A stretch of 64,000 nt of DNA from Pinisolibacter aquiterrae (GCF_019160155.1 NZ_JAFNIH010000041.1:290871-354870), one strand, 5' to 3'. Positions 26,894 to 35,648 are shown, counted from the stretch's first letter. Notes: generated from the letters alone by a model not told the origin. Made by a program: numbers and translations.

Positions 26894-28314
26894 GAGTGTC
26901 TCTCCAGACGCTGCGTGCCGCGCGCGCCGACACCCTCGGGCAGATCGAGGCGAGGGGCGGGGTCGCGGATGATCAGGCGCGGTTCGATCAGGGAGCCGAG
27001 CCGCTCGACGAAGTCGACCAGTTCGAGCGACGGCGAGGTGCGGAAGAACTGCGCGTCCGGCACGTCCATCCACAGCCGATCGGCCCAGCTCCAGTTCTCG
27101 TAGGGCGTGTCGCCGGTGCCGTCGTGATCGCGGTCGAAGCCTTCCCAGTCGTCCCAGTAGTTGCCGCGCCAGGTGTTGCGGTTGGCCGAGCCGGTGCCGT
27201 AGACCGTCACCGAGCCGTGGTTGCCGAGGAAGGCGTTGGCCTCGAACGTGTTGCCTTCCCAGTCGGAATGGAAGGCGACCGCGACGCCGTTGTAGGCGAT
27301 GCGGTTCTTCTGGAAGAGGTTGAACCCTTCCGGGTCGTAGGGCGAGGCGTCCATGAAGATGCCGCGCGCATTGGCGAAGAAGTCGTTGTGGATCACCCGC
27401 GTGTTGGAGGATTCCTTGAACCCCAGCCCGATCCCCGACGGTCCCTGACTGTAGTGGATGACGTTGTCGATCACGTCGTTGTCGTTGGCGTACATCAGGA
27501 AGATGCCGACCGTATTGGACAGGAAGGAGTTCCGTTCGAGCTTGTTCTTGTGGGAATACATCAGGTGGATACCGTAGCGGCTGTCCAGAATGCGGTTTCC
27601 CGTGACGATGTTGCCGGTCGAGTACCAGATCACCGTGTCGCGGACATTGGTGATGTCGTTGTCCTCGATGCGGTTGTCGTTGGAATACCAGACGCGGATG
27701 CTGTCGCCGCGCAGCGCCTGCGGCAGATCCTTCGAGCCGATGACGTTGCGACGGATGATGTTGCCGTCGGCCTGTTTCAGCTCGAAGCCGAACAGGCAGT
27801 TGTCGACGACGTTGTCCTTGAAGATGCCGTTGCGGCCGCGCAGGCGCACCGCGCTGTCGGTGGTCTCGTGGCGCTCGCCGGAATTGCGCAGGGTCAATCC
27901 CGTCAGCATCACGTCGTTCGCGGTGACGGTGAGGATCGAGCCGATGCCGCCGCCGTCGATGATCGTGCCGCCGCGCACGCCGTCGATCCGCATCGGCCGA
28001 TCGATCTTGCCCGGCGCCGAATAGATCTTCGCCTCGAGCGTCAGCGTGCCGCCGGTCGGCGTGGCGTCGATCAGAGGCTGGAGCGCGACCGCTCCGGCCG
28101 GGAACCGGCGCAGGTCCTCCATCTCGTCTTCCGAGCGGGGGTCCGGCGCCGGCGGGTGATGGTCGGCGAAGCCGGCGTCGCGGGTGAGGTCGTCGACCCC
28201 CTTCATCTCCGCCCAACGCACCGCGCCGAAGCCGATCACCACCACCACGGCGAGCGTGGCGATCGCGCCGAGAAGACCACGCAGGGTGCGAAGGGGCGAG
28301 AAGCGGAGGGCCAT
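26890..28314 (-). CDS. nosD: Periplasmic copper-processing beta-helix protein NosD
   Basis: I chose the ATG at 28314 because GAGGTGA lies 5 bases before it; a GTG at 28323 is the alternative. The 474-residue protein has an N-terminal membrane/signal segment (about 15-37) and then many short parallel beta-helix (CASH) repeats. Examples are NIIRRNVIGSKD, NRIEDNDITNV, YGIHLMYSHKNKLERNSF and GIFLMYANDNDVIDNV, the NosD hallmark. It works with NosFY and NosL to load copper and sulfide into NosZ. It starts 10 bases after nosB. Confidence 0.92.
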   Translation of the reverse strand: MALRFSPLRTLRGLLGAIATLAVVVVIGFGAVRWAEMKGVDDLTRDAGFADHHPPAPDPRSEDEMEDLRRFPAGAVALQPLIDATPTGGTLTLEAKIYSAPGKIDRPMRIDGVRGGTIIDGGGIGSILTVTANDVMLTGLTLRNSGERHETTDSAVRLRGRNGIFKDNVVDNCLFGFELKQADGNIIRRNVIGSKDLPQALRGDSIRVWYSNDNRIEDNDITNVRDTVIWYSTGNIVTGNRILDSRYGIHLMYSHKNKLERNSFLSNTVGIFLMYANDNDVIDNVIHYSQGPSGIGLGFKESSNTRVIHNDFFANARGIFMDASPYDPEGFNLFQKNRIAYNGVAVAFHSDWEGNTFEANAFLGNHGSVTVYGTGSANRNTWRGNYWDDWEGFDRDHDGTGDTPYENWSWADRLWMDVPDAQFFRTSPSLELVDFVERLGSLIEPRLIIRDPAPRLDLPEGVGARGTQRLERHS

Positions 28315-28324
28315 CGCCGTCACC

Positions 28325-29515
28325 TCAATCCTTGGCCGAGGCCGGCAGCGAACGCCGGGTCAGCACCGCGAGCGCCATGAACACCGCCACCGCGAGCATC
28401 AGCGCGAAGCCGATCGCCGGATAGGAGTGGGTCGAGAACTGCGCCACCTTGCCGTCGCCGAACACGGTCGGCATGAACGGCTTCAAGGTGAAGGCGCCCA
28501 TGGCGTTGAGCGAGTGGCCGTACCACCAGAGCCACGAGGAATATTCGATGACGAAGCCGATCGGCAGGATCATCGGCACCGCCGCGATGGCGAGGAACAG
28601 CGGCGAGCGCGGCCGCCGGGCGATCCACAGAAAGCCGAGCATGGCGACGAGGACGGCGCCGTAGACGACATGGGTCGCGGTCTTCATGATCGCCACCAGA
28701 CGGCCGTTCTTGACCGGCTCGTTGAACCAGCGCCCGAGGCTCTCCTCGTAGTGCCAGGCCATCACGTCGATGGCGCGGCTCGACCACGGCCGCGGCTCGA
28801 CGCCGAGTTCGACCGGGGCCTTGAGGTCGTGCAGCGCCTTCAGGATCTCGACGAGCTGCGCCTTGGAGGCGGTCGCGTCGGCCTTGGGGGCGTTGAGGTC
28901 GACGCCGATGCCGCTCTTGGCCAGCGATTCCTTGAGCTGGCGAACCACCGGATGGAGGTTCTCGTCCTTGGTCTCGTCCTCGGAGCGTCCGAGACTGTCG
29001 ACGAGGCCGGCGACCCAGCTCTTGCCCATGTATTGGACGCCGTTCGAGGAATAGAGCGCCATCGTCATCCACACCGCCGTCGCGGCGAAGCCGAGCCCCA
29101 TCACCACGGTGCGCGTGTTCACGCCCGGCACCGCGAAGCCGACGATCAGCACGCCGATGAAGGTGAAGAGGAACGGCGACAGGAGCTTCTCGACCGGACC
29201 GCCCGAGGCGATCGGATACATGCCGACGAAATGGTTGATCGTGTCCATCTCGTGCACGCAGTCGAGCGCCTCCTTCTCGATCACCTCCTTGGTGTCGCGC
29301 ATGGTGCAGCCGTTGCCGACCCGATCGACGTGGAACAGGATCTTGACCCCGTCGGGAAAGGTCTGGGCCGGATAGTTGGGCGCCTTCAGCGACACCCACC
29401 AGGCCGGCGCGTAATAGGAGGCGCCGAGCGCCAGCAACGCCAGAAGGGCGAAGACCCGGAAGAGAAGGGCGGCGCGACCGCTCGAGGAACGTTCGGCCGT
29501 GGGGGAGGACGACAT
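28325..29515 (-). CDS. nosB: NosB-type integral membrane protein of the clade II nos cluster
   Basis: The 396-residue protein has about six membrane helices: one at the N terminus (about 18-37), two near 105-150 and three in the C-terminal third. Between them is a large periplasmic domain (about 150-280). The segment YYAPAWWVSLKAPNYPAQTFPDGV after helix one and the terminal WWYGHSLNAMGAFTLKPFMPTVFGDG resemble NosB, a protein found only with Sec-type (clade II) NosZ. Its function is not established. It lies directly before nosD, the usual clade II order. Confidence 0.82.
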   Translation of the reverse strand: MSSSPTAERSSSGRAALLFRVFALLALLALGASYYAPAWWVSLKAPNYPAQTFPDGVKILFHVDRVGNGCTMRDTKEVIEKEALDCVHEMDTINHFVGMYPIASGGPVEKLLSPFLFTFIGVLIVGFAVPGVNTRTVVMGLGFAATAVWMTMALYSSNGVQYMGKSWVAGLVDSLGRSEDETKDENLHPVVRQLKESLAKSGIGVDLNAPKADATASKAQLVEILKALHDLKAPVELGVEPRPWSSRAIDVMAWHYEESLGRWFNEPVKNGRLVAIMKTATHVVYGAVLVAMLGFLWIARRPRSPLFLAIAAVPMILPIGFVIEYSSWLWWYGHSLNAMGAFTLKPFMPTVFGDGKVAQFSTHSYPAIGFALMLAVAVFMALAVLTRRSLPASAKD

Positions 29516-29774
29516 CGATCACACTCCTGATGCGCGTGGACGTCACGCGGCTCCGTTCGGGGGCACGCCGGCGGCGGCGCGAAGTTGGCTTTCGAATAGA
29601 GCTTGGAACACGAGACGCACGCGCTCCTTGAGATATGGCAAGCCGCTCATGCGACTGTGGAAATCGAGCCCCGCGAAACGACGAGAGCCGCACGGGACGC
29701 GCGTGGTCCGGCGGCTGTCGCGGAGCGAACGGGAGGGAGGGGGCGCCGCCCGAGACGGCGCGCCCCGGGCCGGA

Positions 29775-30521
29775 TCACTTGAAGTCCGGGTTCTTCCAAC
29801 CGACCGGCGCGATCATGTCCGCCGGCGGCTTCAGCCGCGACACGTAGTCGAGCACGTCGATCGTGTCCTTGTCGGTGAAGTTCTTGATCTGCTCGACCAT
29901 GTCCGGGTTGGCGTTGCGGCGCTTGCCTTCCCTGATCCACTTGTACTGGCGGATCAGGTATTCGTAGTGCTGCCCCTGGATGCGGGGGAAGTACTTGTCG
30001 TTGTCGCCCTCGCCGTTGACGCCGTGGCAGCGGACGCAGTTGTCGGCATAGAGCTTCTTGCCGTGCTCGAGATCGGTGCCTGGGCCGACGCCGTTCTCGG
30101 GGTTCATCTTCAGGCCGGCGATGTAGTCGGCGACGTCGGCGATCGACTGCGGGCCACCGATCTCGGAGGGCAGCGCGAAGGGATACATCGTCGGATTGTC
30201 GCGGTGGCCGTCGCGGATGTCGGCGAGCTGCTTGATGATGACGGTGCGATGCTGGCCGGCGAGCTGCGGGAAGGTGCCGTCGGTCTGACCCCAGCCCTCG
30301 GGCAGATGGCAGGCCGAGCAGACCTCGTAGACGTCCTTGCCGTTCTCGCGATTCGGCGTGAGGTGCAGCGCCTCGTCGCGCTCGCCGCCTTCGCTCATCC
30401 ACTCCTTCTTGGACTTGTTCTCCTCGAAGGTCTTCTGGTCGACCGCCTTTTCGGCGGCGAAGGCGGCGCCGGCGGCCAGGAGGGCGCCGAGAGCGATGGA
30501 GAGGGTGAAAGTCGTCTTCAT
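29775..30521 (-). CDS. Dihaem cytochrome c of the nos cluster (NosC2-like)
   Basis: The 248-residue protein has a Sec signal (MKTTFTLSIALGALLAAGAAFA) and two CXXCH haem motifs, CSACH (about residue 68) and CVRCH (about 162). Each lies in a class I cytochrome domain with a distal methionine region. Clade II nos clusters carry two such cytochromes, which are proposed to pass electrons from NosGH to NosZ. I could not decide by sequence which Wolinella cytochrome it matches, so no symbol is given. A 259-base gap separates it from nosB. Confidence 0.85.
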   Translation of the reverse strand: MKTTFTLSIALGALLAAGAAFAAEKAVDQKTFEENKSKKEWMSEGGERDEALHLTPNRENGKDVYEVCSACHLPEGWGQTDGTFPQLAGQHRTVIIKQLADIRDGHRDNPTMYPFALPSEIGGPQSIADVADYIAGLKMNPENGVGPGTDLEHGKKLYADNCVRCHGVNGEGDNDKYFPRIQGQHYEYLIRQYKWIREGKRRNANPDMVEQIKNFTDKDTIDVLDYVSRLKPPADMIAPVGWKNPDFK

Positions 30522-30556
30522 GTCGGATCTCCGGGTGTTCCCCTGGTGGCGTCGGC

Positions 30557-31201
30557 TCACTTGGGCGCGCGCTCGATCTGGGAGAGGTAGTCGGCGATCG
30601 CCGCGATCTTCGCCTCGTCGAGCTTCTTGGCGAAGGGCAGCATCGTCTTCACTTTGCCGTTCTGACGGATACCGTCCCTGATTTCCGTCATCTGGAGCAC
30701 CAGATAATCCCGCTTCATGCCGCCGAGGATCGGATATCCCGCGAGCGGCTTCAGCCCATCCGGGCCGTGGCAGGTCTGGCAACCGCCCTTGGTGTAGGCG
30801 AGCTTGCCCTCGGCGCGGCGGGCGTCGTCGATCGGCGGATCGAGCGGCTTCACCTTCGCCGGCTCGGCCTTGGCGAGATAGTCGGCGATCGCGGCGCGCT
30901 CGGCCGGCGAGACCAGATGCATCACGTCCTTCATGCCCTGCGTGCGCGGATAGCCGCGCTCGTCGTTGCCGGAGACGCGTTTGCCGTCGGCGATGTCGTT
31001 CATCTGGGCGAGAAGATAGGCGGCGTCCTGGGCCGCGATGTTCGGAAACACCTGGATCGCGCGGGCGCCGTTGCGGCCGTGGCAGGCGATGCAGGTCTTG
31101 GTGGCGAAGAGGGCTTTTCCGTCGAGACCGGCCTCCTCGGCCGAGGCGACGGCGAGAGGCGCGAGCACGAGACCGAGCGTGAGCATGGCGGTGCGGAGCA
31201 T
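30557..31201 (-). CDS. Dihaem cytochrome c of the nos cluster (NosC1-like)
   Basis: The 214-residue protein has a signal peptide and two haem motifs, CIACH (about residue 37) and CQTCH (about 141), in two cytochrome c4-like domains (each with a YLxxQMxxIxDGxR segment). It is the first gene after nosZ but is separated from it by an intrinsic terminator at 31268-31296. It is probably an electron donor to NosZ, acting with the second cytochrome 35 bases downstream. Confidence 0.86.
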   Translation of the reverse strand: MLRTAMLTLGLVLAPLAVASAEEAGLDGKALFATKTCIACHGRNGARAIQVFPNIAAQDAAYLLAQMNDIADGKRVSGNDERGYPRTQGMKDVMHLVSPAERAAIADYLAKAEPAKVKPLDPPIDDARRAEGKLAYTKGGCQTCHGPDGLKPLAGYPILGGMKRDYLVLQMTEIRDGIRQNGKVKTMLPFAKKLDEAKIAAIADYLSQIERAPK

Positions 31202-31267
31202 GGGCGGATCCTTCGTGGAGCTCTCGATGTCGGGTGTCGGGGCCGGGCCCCGGAGTGTCGAAGCGTG

Positions 31268-31296
31268 AAAAAAAGAAGGGCGGCCGACCGCCCTTC
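31268..31296 (-). terminator. Intrinsic terminator after nosZ
   Basis: On the minus strand a perfect 9-base-pair stem (GAAGGGCGG / CCGCCCTTC at 31275-31283 and 31288-31296) with a 4-base loop is followed by seven T residues (31274-31268). It lies between the nosZ stop and the first cytochrome gene. It would make nosZ a separate abundant transcript, with some read-through into the accessory genes. Confidence 0.85.
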
Positions 31297-31367
31297 GAAG
31301 TCGCGGGGCATCCGCTCCGCGCCCGTGGGCGCGGAGTGAGATCGTTGGAAGGAGCGAGTCCCGAGGC

Positions 31368-33659
31368 TTACTTGGCGACCGTCTTGGCGCCGTGTTCCTC
31401 GAGGTAGGTCTTGACGCGCAGACCGATGTCGGCGGCCTTGACCTGATACTGCCACCACTGGTTGGCCCACAGGGTTCCCTGCTGCCAGTCTTCCTTCTTC
31501 GCCGCCTCGTCGGTCTTGCCCTTGGCGTCCTTGGCGAAGTTGAGCTGGTCGACGGCGTCCTCGACGAGGGCGACGACGGTCGGGAAGTCCTTGTAGTTCG
31601 TCGACATGATGTACTTGACGACCGTGTCGATGACCTTCTGGGTCTCGAGGTTGGTGGTGTACTGCTTGTCGAAGTCGGCCTTGGTGTAGACGGTCGAGTC
31701 GGTCGCCTTGGTCGAGGTCTGCTCGACGAGGCCCTTCGGCTTGACCATCAGATAGCCTTCCATCTCCAGATGGAGCGCCGAGCAGAACTCGGTGCAGTAG
31801 AAGGAGAAGGCGCCGGGACGGTCGGCCTTGAAGGTCACCGAGGCGGTCTTGCCCGGCTCGAGGCTGAGGTTGCCGGAGTAGGTGGAGACCGTGAAGCCGT
31901 GGGTCTCGTCCTCGGCGCGCTCGGCGTTGGTGATGTGGAAGGTGACGATGTCGCCTTCGTTCGCCTCGACGATTTCCGGCGTGAAGTGCGAGCGGATGGC
32001 GGTGCCGTAGACGGTGACCTTACCCGGTTCGCGGACGATCTTCTCCGATCCCGGACGCACCGCGTCGGGGCTCGCCTGGCCGGTGCGGCTGTCGGTGCCG
32101 TACTTGTAGCGGATCAGCGGCTTGACCTTGTCGGCCGCGATCGAGGCCGCGTAGTGCGGTTCGCCGAGCGGGACCGGCATGTCGTAGAGGAGTTCCATCT
32201 TGTCGCCGGAGATGTCGATCAACTGATGGTTCTGCGGATGCAGCGGACCCACCGGGTTGAAGCGATCGATCGCCAGCTTGTTGAGCGCGACCAGATAGTG
32301 GCCGCCCGGCGCGGCGCTGTCGCCTTCCATCGCCATGAGATGGCCGATGTTGTAGTGGACCGAGATCTTGTCGAGAACCTTGCCGGCGCAATAGTCGTAC
32401 TTGGCGACCTGGCTGTCGACGTAGAGCGAGGTGTAGGCGATGCAGGGCTTCGAGTCGAACTGCGTGTGGAGCGGTCCGAGGCCGAGCTGAACCTGGGTGT
32501 GCAGCACCTGCTTCATGTCCAGGATCGGGATCCCGTAGGGGTCCTTCGAGGCATATTGCTTGGCGTCGATCGCGGCCTTGATCTTCTCCCAGGAATAGAC
32601 CGAGACGTTGGTGTCGAGCTTGCCGCCGACGATGATGTACTTGCCGTCCGGGGTGACGTCGGCGCCGTGCGGCGACTTCGGCTCGGCGATCAGGAAGAGG
32701 ATGCCTTCCTCGACCGCGGTCTTGATCGGAACGACGTCATGGCCGTTGATCTTGACCGACTTGCCGGCCGCGACCAGTTCGGCCGCCTTCTTCCAGTTGA
32801 TGACGTGCAGATAGTCGGCGTCGTTGGCCGAGCAACCCGCCTCGAACGGCGGCTTGCCCTGTTCGATGCCGCCGACGTAACGCTCGGCGCAGAACGAGTT
32901 GGTGAAGGACCAGCCGTCCGACGGACCCTTGCCGGCGTCGGTCAGATCCTGGGTGTAGGGCGGCAGTTCCAGCGAGAACGACTTGGCCGGATCGATGCGG
33001 CCCTTGGACCGATCGAACTTCCAATAAGTGACCGCGCCGCGGAACTTCTCGTTGAACTCGGAGAGGGGCGCGTAGCCGCGGCCGAGGACGCCCGGATACT
33101 GCGCCGCTTCGATCACGTATTCGGTGTTCGGCGTGACGAAGGTGCCGCCGTGCTCGGACTGCAGGATCGGGTTGACGACGATCTGCTGGGTCTCGAAGTC
33201 GTGCAGCGAGACGACGCCGACGCGCGGATTGGCCTTGTCGTTGATGAAGAGATATTCGCCGTCGGGTTTGCCGTCGGTCTCGGAGAGCGCGGGATGGTGG
33301 GTGTCGCCCCAGTTGATCTCACGGCCGTCGATGTCGCCCTGGCGCAGGATCTTCTTGGATTCCTCGTCGAAGCCGAAGCCCTGCCACGGCTCGGGCGTGA
33401 ACACCGAGACGTATTTCAGGATGCGCATCGAGGGAATGCCGTAGACCATGATCTGGCCGGCCTGACCGCTCGAGGAGAAGACGAGGAATTCGTCGCGTCC
33501 GCCGGTCGGGGTATAGGTCTTGGCGGCGGCCAGAAGGTCCTTCTGGCTGAGCCCGCGCCGCTTCATCACGTCTTCGAGGCCCTCGGCGGCGAAGGCTCCG
33601 ACGGTCCCCATGCCGATCAGAGTGGCCAGAGCCACGGACGTCTTCAGTATCGATCTCAT
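31368..33659 (-). CDS. nosZ: Sec-dependent (clade II) nitrous oxide reductase NosZ
   Basis: The 763-residue enzyme reduces N2O to N2 in the periplasm. The signal peptide (MRSILKTSVALATLIGMG...) has no twin arginines, which marks clade II. The beta-propeller carries the CuZ histidine pair in WGDTHHPALSE (residues 121-122) and further CuZ-region histidines (HGGTF, HGADVTPDGK, LGPLHTQFD). The CuA site is CTEFCSALHLEM (Cys622, Cys626, His630, Met633). After CuA there is an extra helical tail of roughly 120 residues without a haem motif. The ATG is preceded by AGGAG. It is first in its operon, 325 bases downstream of a perfect NNR-type box. Confidence 0.96.
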   Translation of the reverse strand: MRSILKTSVALATLIGMGTVGAFAAEGLEDVMKRRGLSQKDLLAAAKTYTPTGGRDEFLVFSSSGQAGQIMVYGIPSMRILKYVSVFTPEPWQGFGFDEESKKILRQGDIDGREINWGDTHHPALSETDGKPDGEYLFINDKANPRVGVVSLHDFETQQIVVNPILQSEHGGTFVTPNTEYVIEAAQYPGVLGRGYAPLSEFNEKFRGAVTYWKFDRSKGRIDPAKSFSLELPPYTQDLTDAGKGPSDGWSFTNSFCAERYVGGIEQGKPPFEAGCSANDADYLHVINWKKAAELVAAGKSVKINGHDVVPIKTAVEEGILFLIAEPKSPHGADVTPDGKYIIVGGKLDTNVSVYSWEKIKAAIDAKQYASKDPYGIPILDMKQVLHTQVQLGLGPLHTQFDSKPCIAYTSLYVDSQVAKYDYCAGKVLDKISVHYNIGHLMAMEGDSAAPGGHYLVALNKLAIDRFNPVGPLHPQNHQLIDISGDKMELLYDMPVPLGEPHYAASIAADKVKPLIRYKYGTDSRTGQASPDAVRPGSEKIVREPGKVTVYGTAIRSHFTPEIVEANEGDIVTFHITNAERAEDETHGFTVSTYSGNLSLEPGKTASVTFKADRPGAFSFYCTEFCSALHLEMEGYLMVKPKGLVEQTSTKATDSTVYTKADFDKQYTTNLETQKVIDTVVKYIMSTNYKDFPTVVALVEDAVDQLNFAKDAKGKTDEAAKKEDWQQGTLWANQWWQYQVKAADIGLRVKTYLEEHGAKTVAK

Positions 33660-33984
33660 GATCGCGCTCCTGCTCGTGAAACGATCCCTCGAGCCCCCCT
33701 TCCATCGCCTCCCAGCCTGACTGCGAAGCCCTGGTCCAGCCCGGTTCGGTGGACAAAGGCCTTCCCCTCGCAGTCACCTCATGGCGACGACGGCACGAAC
33801 GTTCTTCGGAATCGCGAAACGCTTGGTTTCTGGGCGGGTCGGGGCGTCGGGCGAAATGTGCGGCTTCGCGAAGCCGCGCCGATCGAACGAGGAGACGCAC
33901 CCTGCGCCTCTCGATCCCGTGACTCGTGTCCCGGGATCGCGTCCCTATCCGGCGCAGACCATGCCACGTGCGCCGATCGCTTCC

Positions 33985-33998
33985 TTGACGATGGTCAA
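33985..33998. promoter_or_regulatory. Perfect FNR/NNR-type operator TTGAC-N4-GTCAA
   Basis: The sequence TTGACGATGGTCAA is a perfect 14-base palindrome of the NnrR/DNR type. It lies in the non-coding region upstream of nosZ and is the best such match in the window. The two Crp/Fnr regulators at 18353-19776 have the E-x-x-S-R recognition helix expected to read it. Its distance from the nosZ start (325 bases) implies a long leader or an unseen small gene. Confidence 0.7.
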
Positions 33999-34139
33999 GC
34001 TCTGGTGGGCGAGGGCATGAAAACGTCATTCCCCCGCGCGAAACGGCGCGAAGATGCACGGCGAGGCGGAAATTCGTCGTCGAATCCGCGAAATTGACGC
34101 GAGTGACGTTGCGGAATGTGATCCGAGACCGAAGGTCGG

Positions 34140-34172
34140 CGGGCGCCCGTACGGAGCGAGGACGGGCGCCCG
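34140..34172. terminator. GC-rich hairpin downstream of the Cys-rich small gene
   Basis: An 11-base perfect inverted repeat (34140-34150 and 34162-34172) with an 11-base loop lies 110 bases after the stop of the minus-strand gene at 34282. There is no T-tract on either side, so it would be a factor-dependent terminator or an RNA 3' end stabiliser separating that gene from the nosZ promoter. Confidence 0.5.
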
Positions 34173-34281
34173 AAACCATCGGCGAGGGATCGGCGACGTC
34201 GCATCGGTGGGCACGTTCGGTGAACCGGACCGAATCGTGGCGAGGCGCCGTCGTGCACGGCCGAGTGGCCGCGCCGAACCG

Positions 34282-34680
34282 TCACCGGGCCGAGGCCGGA
34301 GGTCCGCGTGGGCGATGGTCGTGGCGGGAGGTGGGGGGCGTGGCGGCGCGCGGCCGGGGCGACCGACGCAGGCGCGCGATCGCGCGCGGCAGCGCGAGCG
34401 GCGCGGGCTCGGACGGCGGCAGCGCCGTCCCCGCCAGACAGAGACCGAGGTCGCAACAGTCGTGCGCGCGATCGGAGAGATCGCTCGGATCGCTGGCGAA
34501 GGTGCGGGGCGGCAGCGAGCCGCCCATGAAGATGCAGACCTGATCGCCGACCGTGAGGGCCAGCGCTTCGCCGCGCAGCAGGCCGACCAGGAACACGATC
34601 GAGAACAGCAACACCCCGACGCCGCCGGCCTTGCGGCGCAGCGCGGTCAAGATGCCCGTTCTGGCATGTCCCCGGACCAT
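34282..34680 (-). CDS. Small exported Cys-rich protein, DUF2946-like
   Basis: Starting at the ATG at 34680 the product has 132 residues; an ATG at 34722 is possible. It has one hydrophobic segment (GVLLFSIVFLVGLLRGEALA, about 20-38) like a signal or anchor. A short exported part follows with VCIFMGG and HDCCDLGLC, and then a Pro/Arg-rich tail. The spacing of the Cys residues and the final H-x-C-C-x-L-x-x-C resemble the DUF2946 family, often found beside copper-handling genes. A copper-related accessory role for NosZ is an inference. The match is modest and the gene could be misassigned. Confidence 0.5.
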   Translation of the reverse strand: MVRGHARTGILTALRRKAGGVGVLLFSIVFLVGLLRGEALALTVGDQVCIFMGGSLPPRTFASDPSDLSDRAHDCCDLGLCLAGTALPPSEPAPLALPRAIARLRRSPRPRAATPPTSRHDHRPRGPPASAR

Positions 34681-34723
34681 CGACCCGATCGTCTCCGCGG
34701 AGCGGAAGGCTCCACCGCGCATT

Positions 34724-35599
34724 TCACACGAGTTCCCGCTTGCCGTCCTTGATTTTCGGCAAATGCCGACGCGTCCATGCGACGTGCGCGAGCGCGACCG
34801 CATTCATCACCAGCACGTAGATGGTCGCCGCCACGGCGACGTCCGGGCGACCGAGGAGCGTGATCGCCACGGTCAGCGCCACCGCGACGTTGCGCAGGCC
34901 GGTCGTCTGGATCAGCGCCGCGACGCGGGCGCGGCCGATCCCCAGCCCCTTCGCCGCCGCGACGGCGAGCGCCACCGCGGCGAGATCGTAGACGAGCGCG
35001 GCCGGGCCGACCGTCGGCCCGTGCGCGAGCAGAGCCGGCCATTGCGCCGCGATCGCCGTCGTGACGATGACGACGAAGACCAGCGTCGAGATCCGGCGGT
35101 GCCACGCGCGCCGACGCGCGACCGCCTCCGGCCACCGATGCGCCACCGCCGATCCGGCGATCAGCGGCACCACGGTGGTGACGAAGATCGCCGCGAGCGT
35201 CGCCCCGAACGGCAGCGCCACCGCCACGCTCTCCCCAGCGAACCAGGCGAAGGCGGCCCCGGCCCAGGCCGGCACCGCGAGCGGCGCGGCGAGACTGGTG
35301 ACGACCGTCGTCGTCACCGAAAGGGCGACGTCGCCGCGCGCCATCAGCGTCACGAAATTGGCGGTGACCCCGCCCGGCGCGGCGGCGAGGAGGACCAGTC
35401 CGACCGCATGCGGCGCCGGCAGCGCGAAGAGGGTCGCGACGACGCCGGCAAGGAGCGGCAGGATCACCAGCTGGATCGAAAGCCCCAGTGCCACCGCGCG
35501 CGGGCTCGCCACGAGCGCGCGAAAGTCCGAGATCCGGGTCTCCGACCCGACCGCGAACATCAGGATCGCCAGGCCGAGCGGTATCGCGAGCGAAGCCAA
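34724..35599 (-). CDS. BASS-family (bile acid:sodium symporter-like) transporter
   Basis: I chose the TTG at 35599 because GGGAGA lies 6 bases upstream; a TTG at 35632 lacks one. The 291-residue protein has about nine to ten hydrophobic helices and the BASS features PLGLAILMFAVGSETRISDFR, LAAAPGGVTANFVTLMARGDVALSVT and a C-terminal QTTGLRNVAVALTVA. Family members move organic anions with sodium. Neither the substrate nor a link to denitrification is evident; it may simply sit between the nap and nos units. Confidence 0.8.
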   Translation of the reverse strand: MASLAIPLGLAILMFAVGSETRISDFRALVASPRAVALGLSIQLVILPLLAGVVATLFALPAPHAVGLVLLAAAPGGVTANFVTLMARGDVALSVTTTVVTSLAAPLAVPAWAGAAFAWFAGESVAVALPFGATLAAIFVTTVVPLIAGSAVAHRWPEAVARRRAWHRRISTLVFVVIVTTAIAAQWPALLAHGPTVGPAALVYDLAAVALAVAAAKGLGIGRARVAALIQTTGLRNVAVALTVAITLLGRPDVAVAATIYVLVMNAVALAHVAWTRRHLPKIKDGKRELV

Positions 35600-35648
35600 G
35601 GGAGATCTCCCGATCGTCGATGGAAGCGGCAAGAGGAGGCGAGAAGAC

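Larger units (their letters stand above)
33660..34281. other. 622-base non-coding region upstream of nosZ
   Basis: No convincing gene is present; the short frames here lack ribosome-binding sites and codon bias. The region holds, from right to left, a strong hairpin (34140-34172) after the Cys-rich small gene, the perfect TTGAC-N4-GTCAA box at 33985-33998, and about 325 bases that would form a long nosZ leader. The leader ends in AGGAG before the nosZ ATG. No riboswitch or RNA gene was recognised in it. Confidence 0.55.

Noticed and set aside
29516-29774. Possible small gene or separate promoter between the second nos cytochrome and nosB
   Set aside because: No frame with a ribosome-binding site and coding bias was seen, and no clear -35/-10 pair or TTGAC box could be assigned. 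Only a bulged GC-rich hairpin follows the cytochrome side.
33779-33967. A 62-codon minus-strand frame in the nosZ leader
   Set aside because: It has no ribosome-binding site, an Arg/Pro/Ser-rich random composition and no similarity I recognise. It was considered as a leader peptide and dropped.
31392-34097. A plus-strand open frame of 901 codons opposite nosZ
   Set aside because: It is the complementary shadow of nosZ; the composition is low-complexity and it has no start signal.
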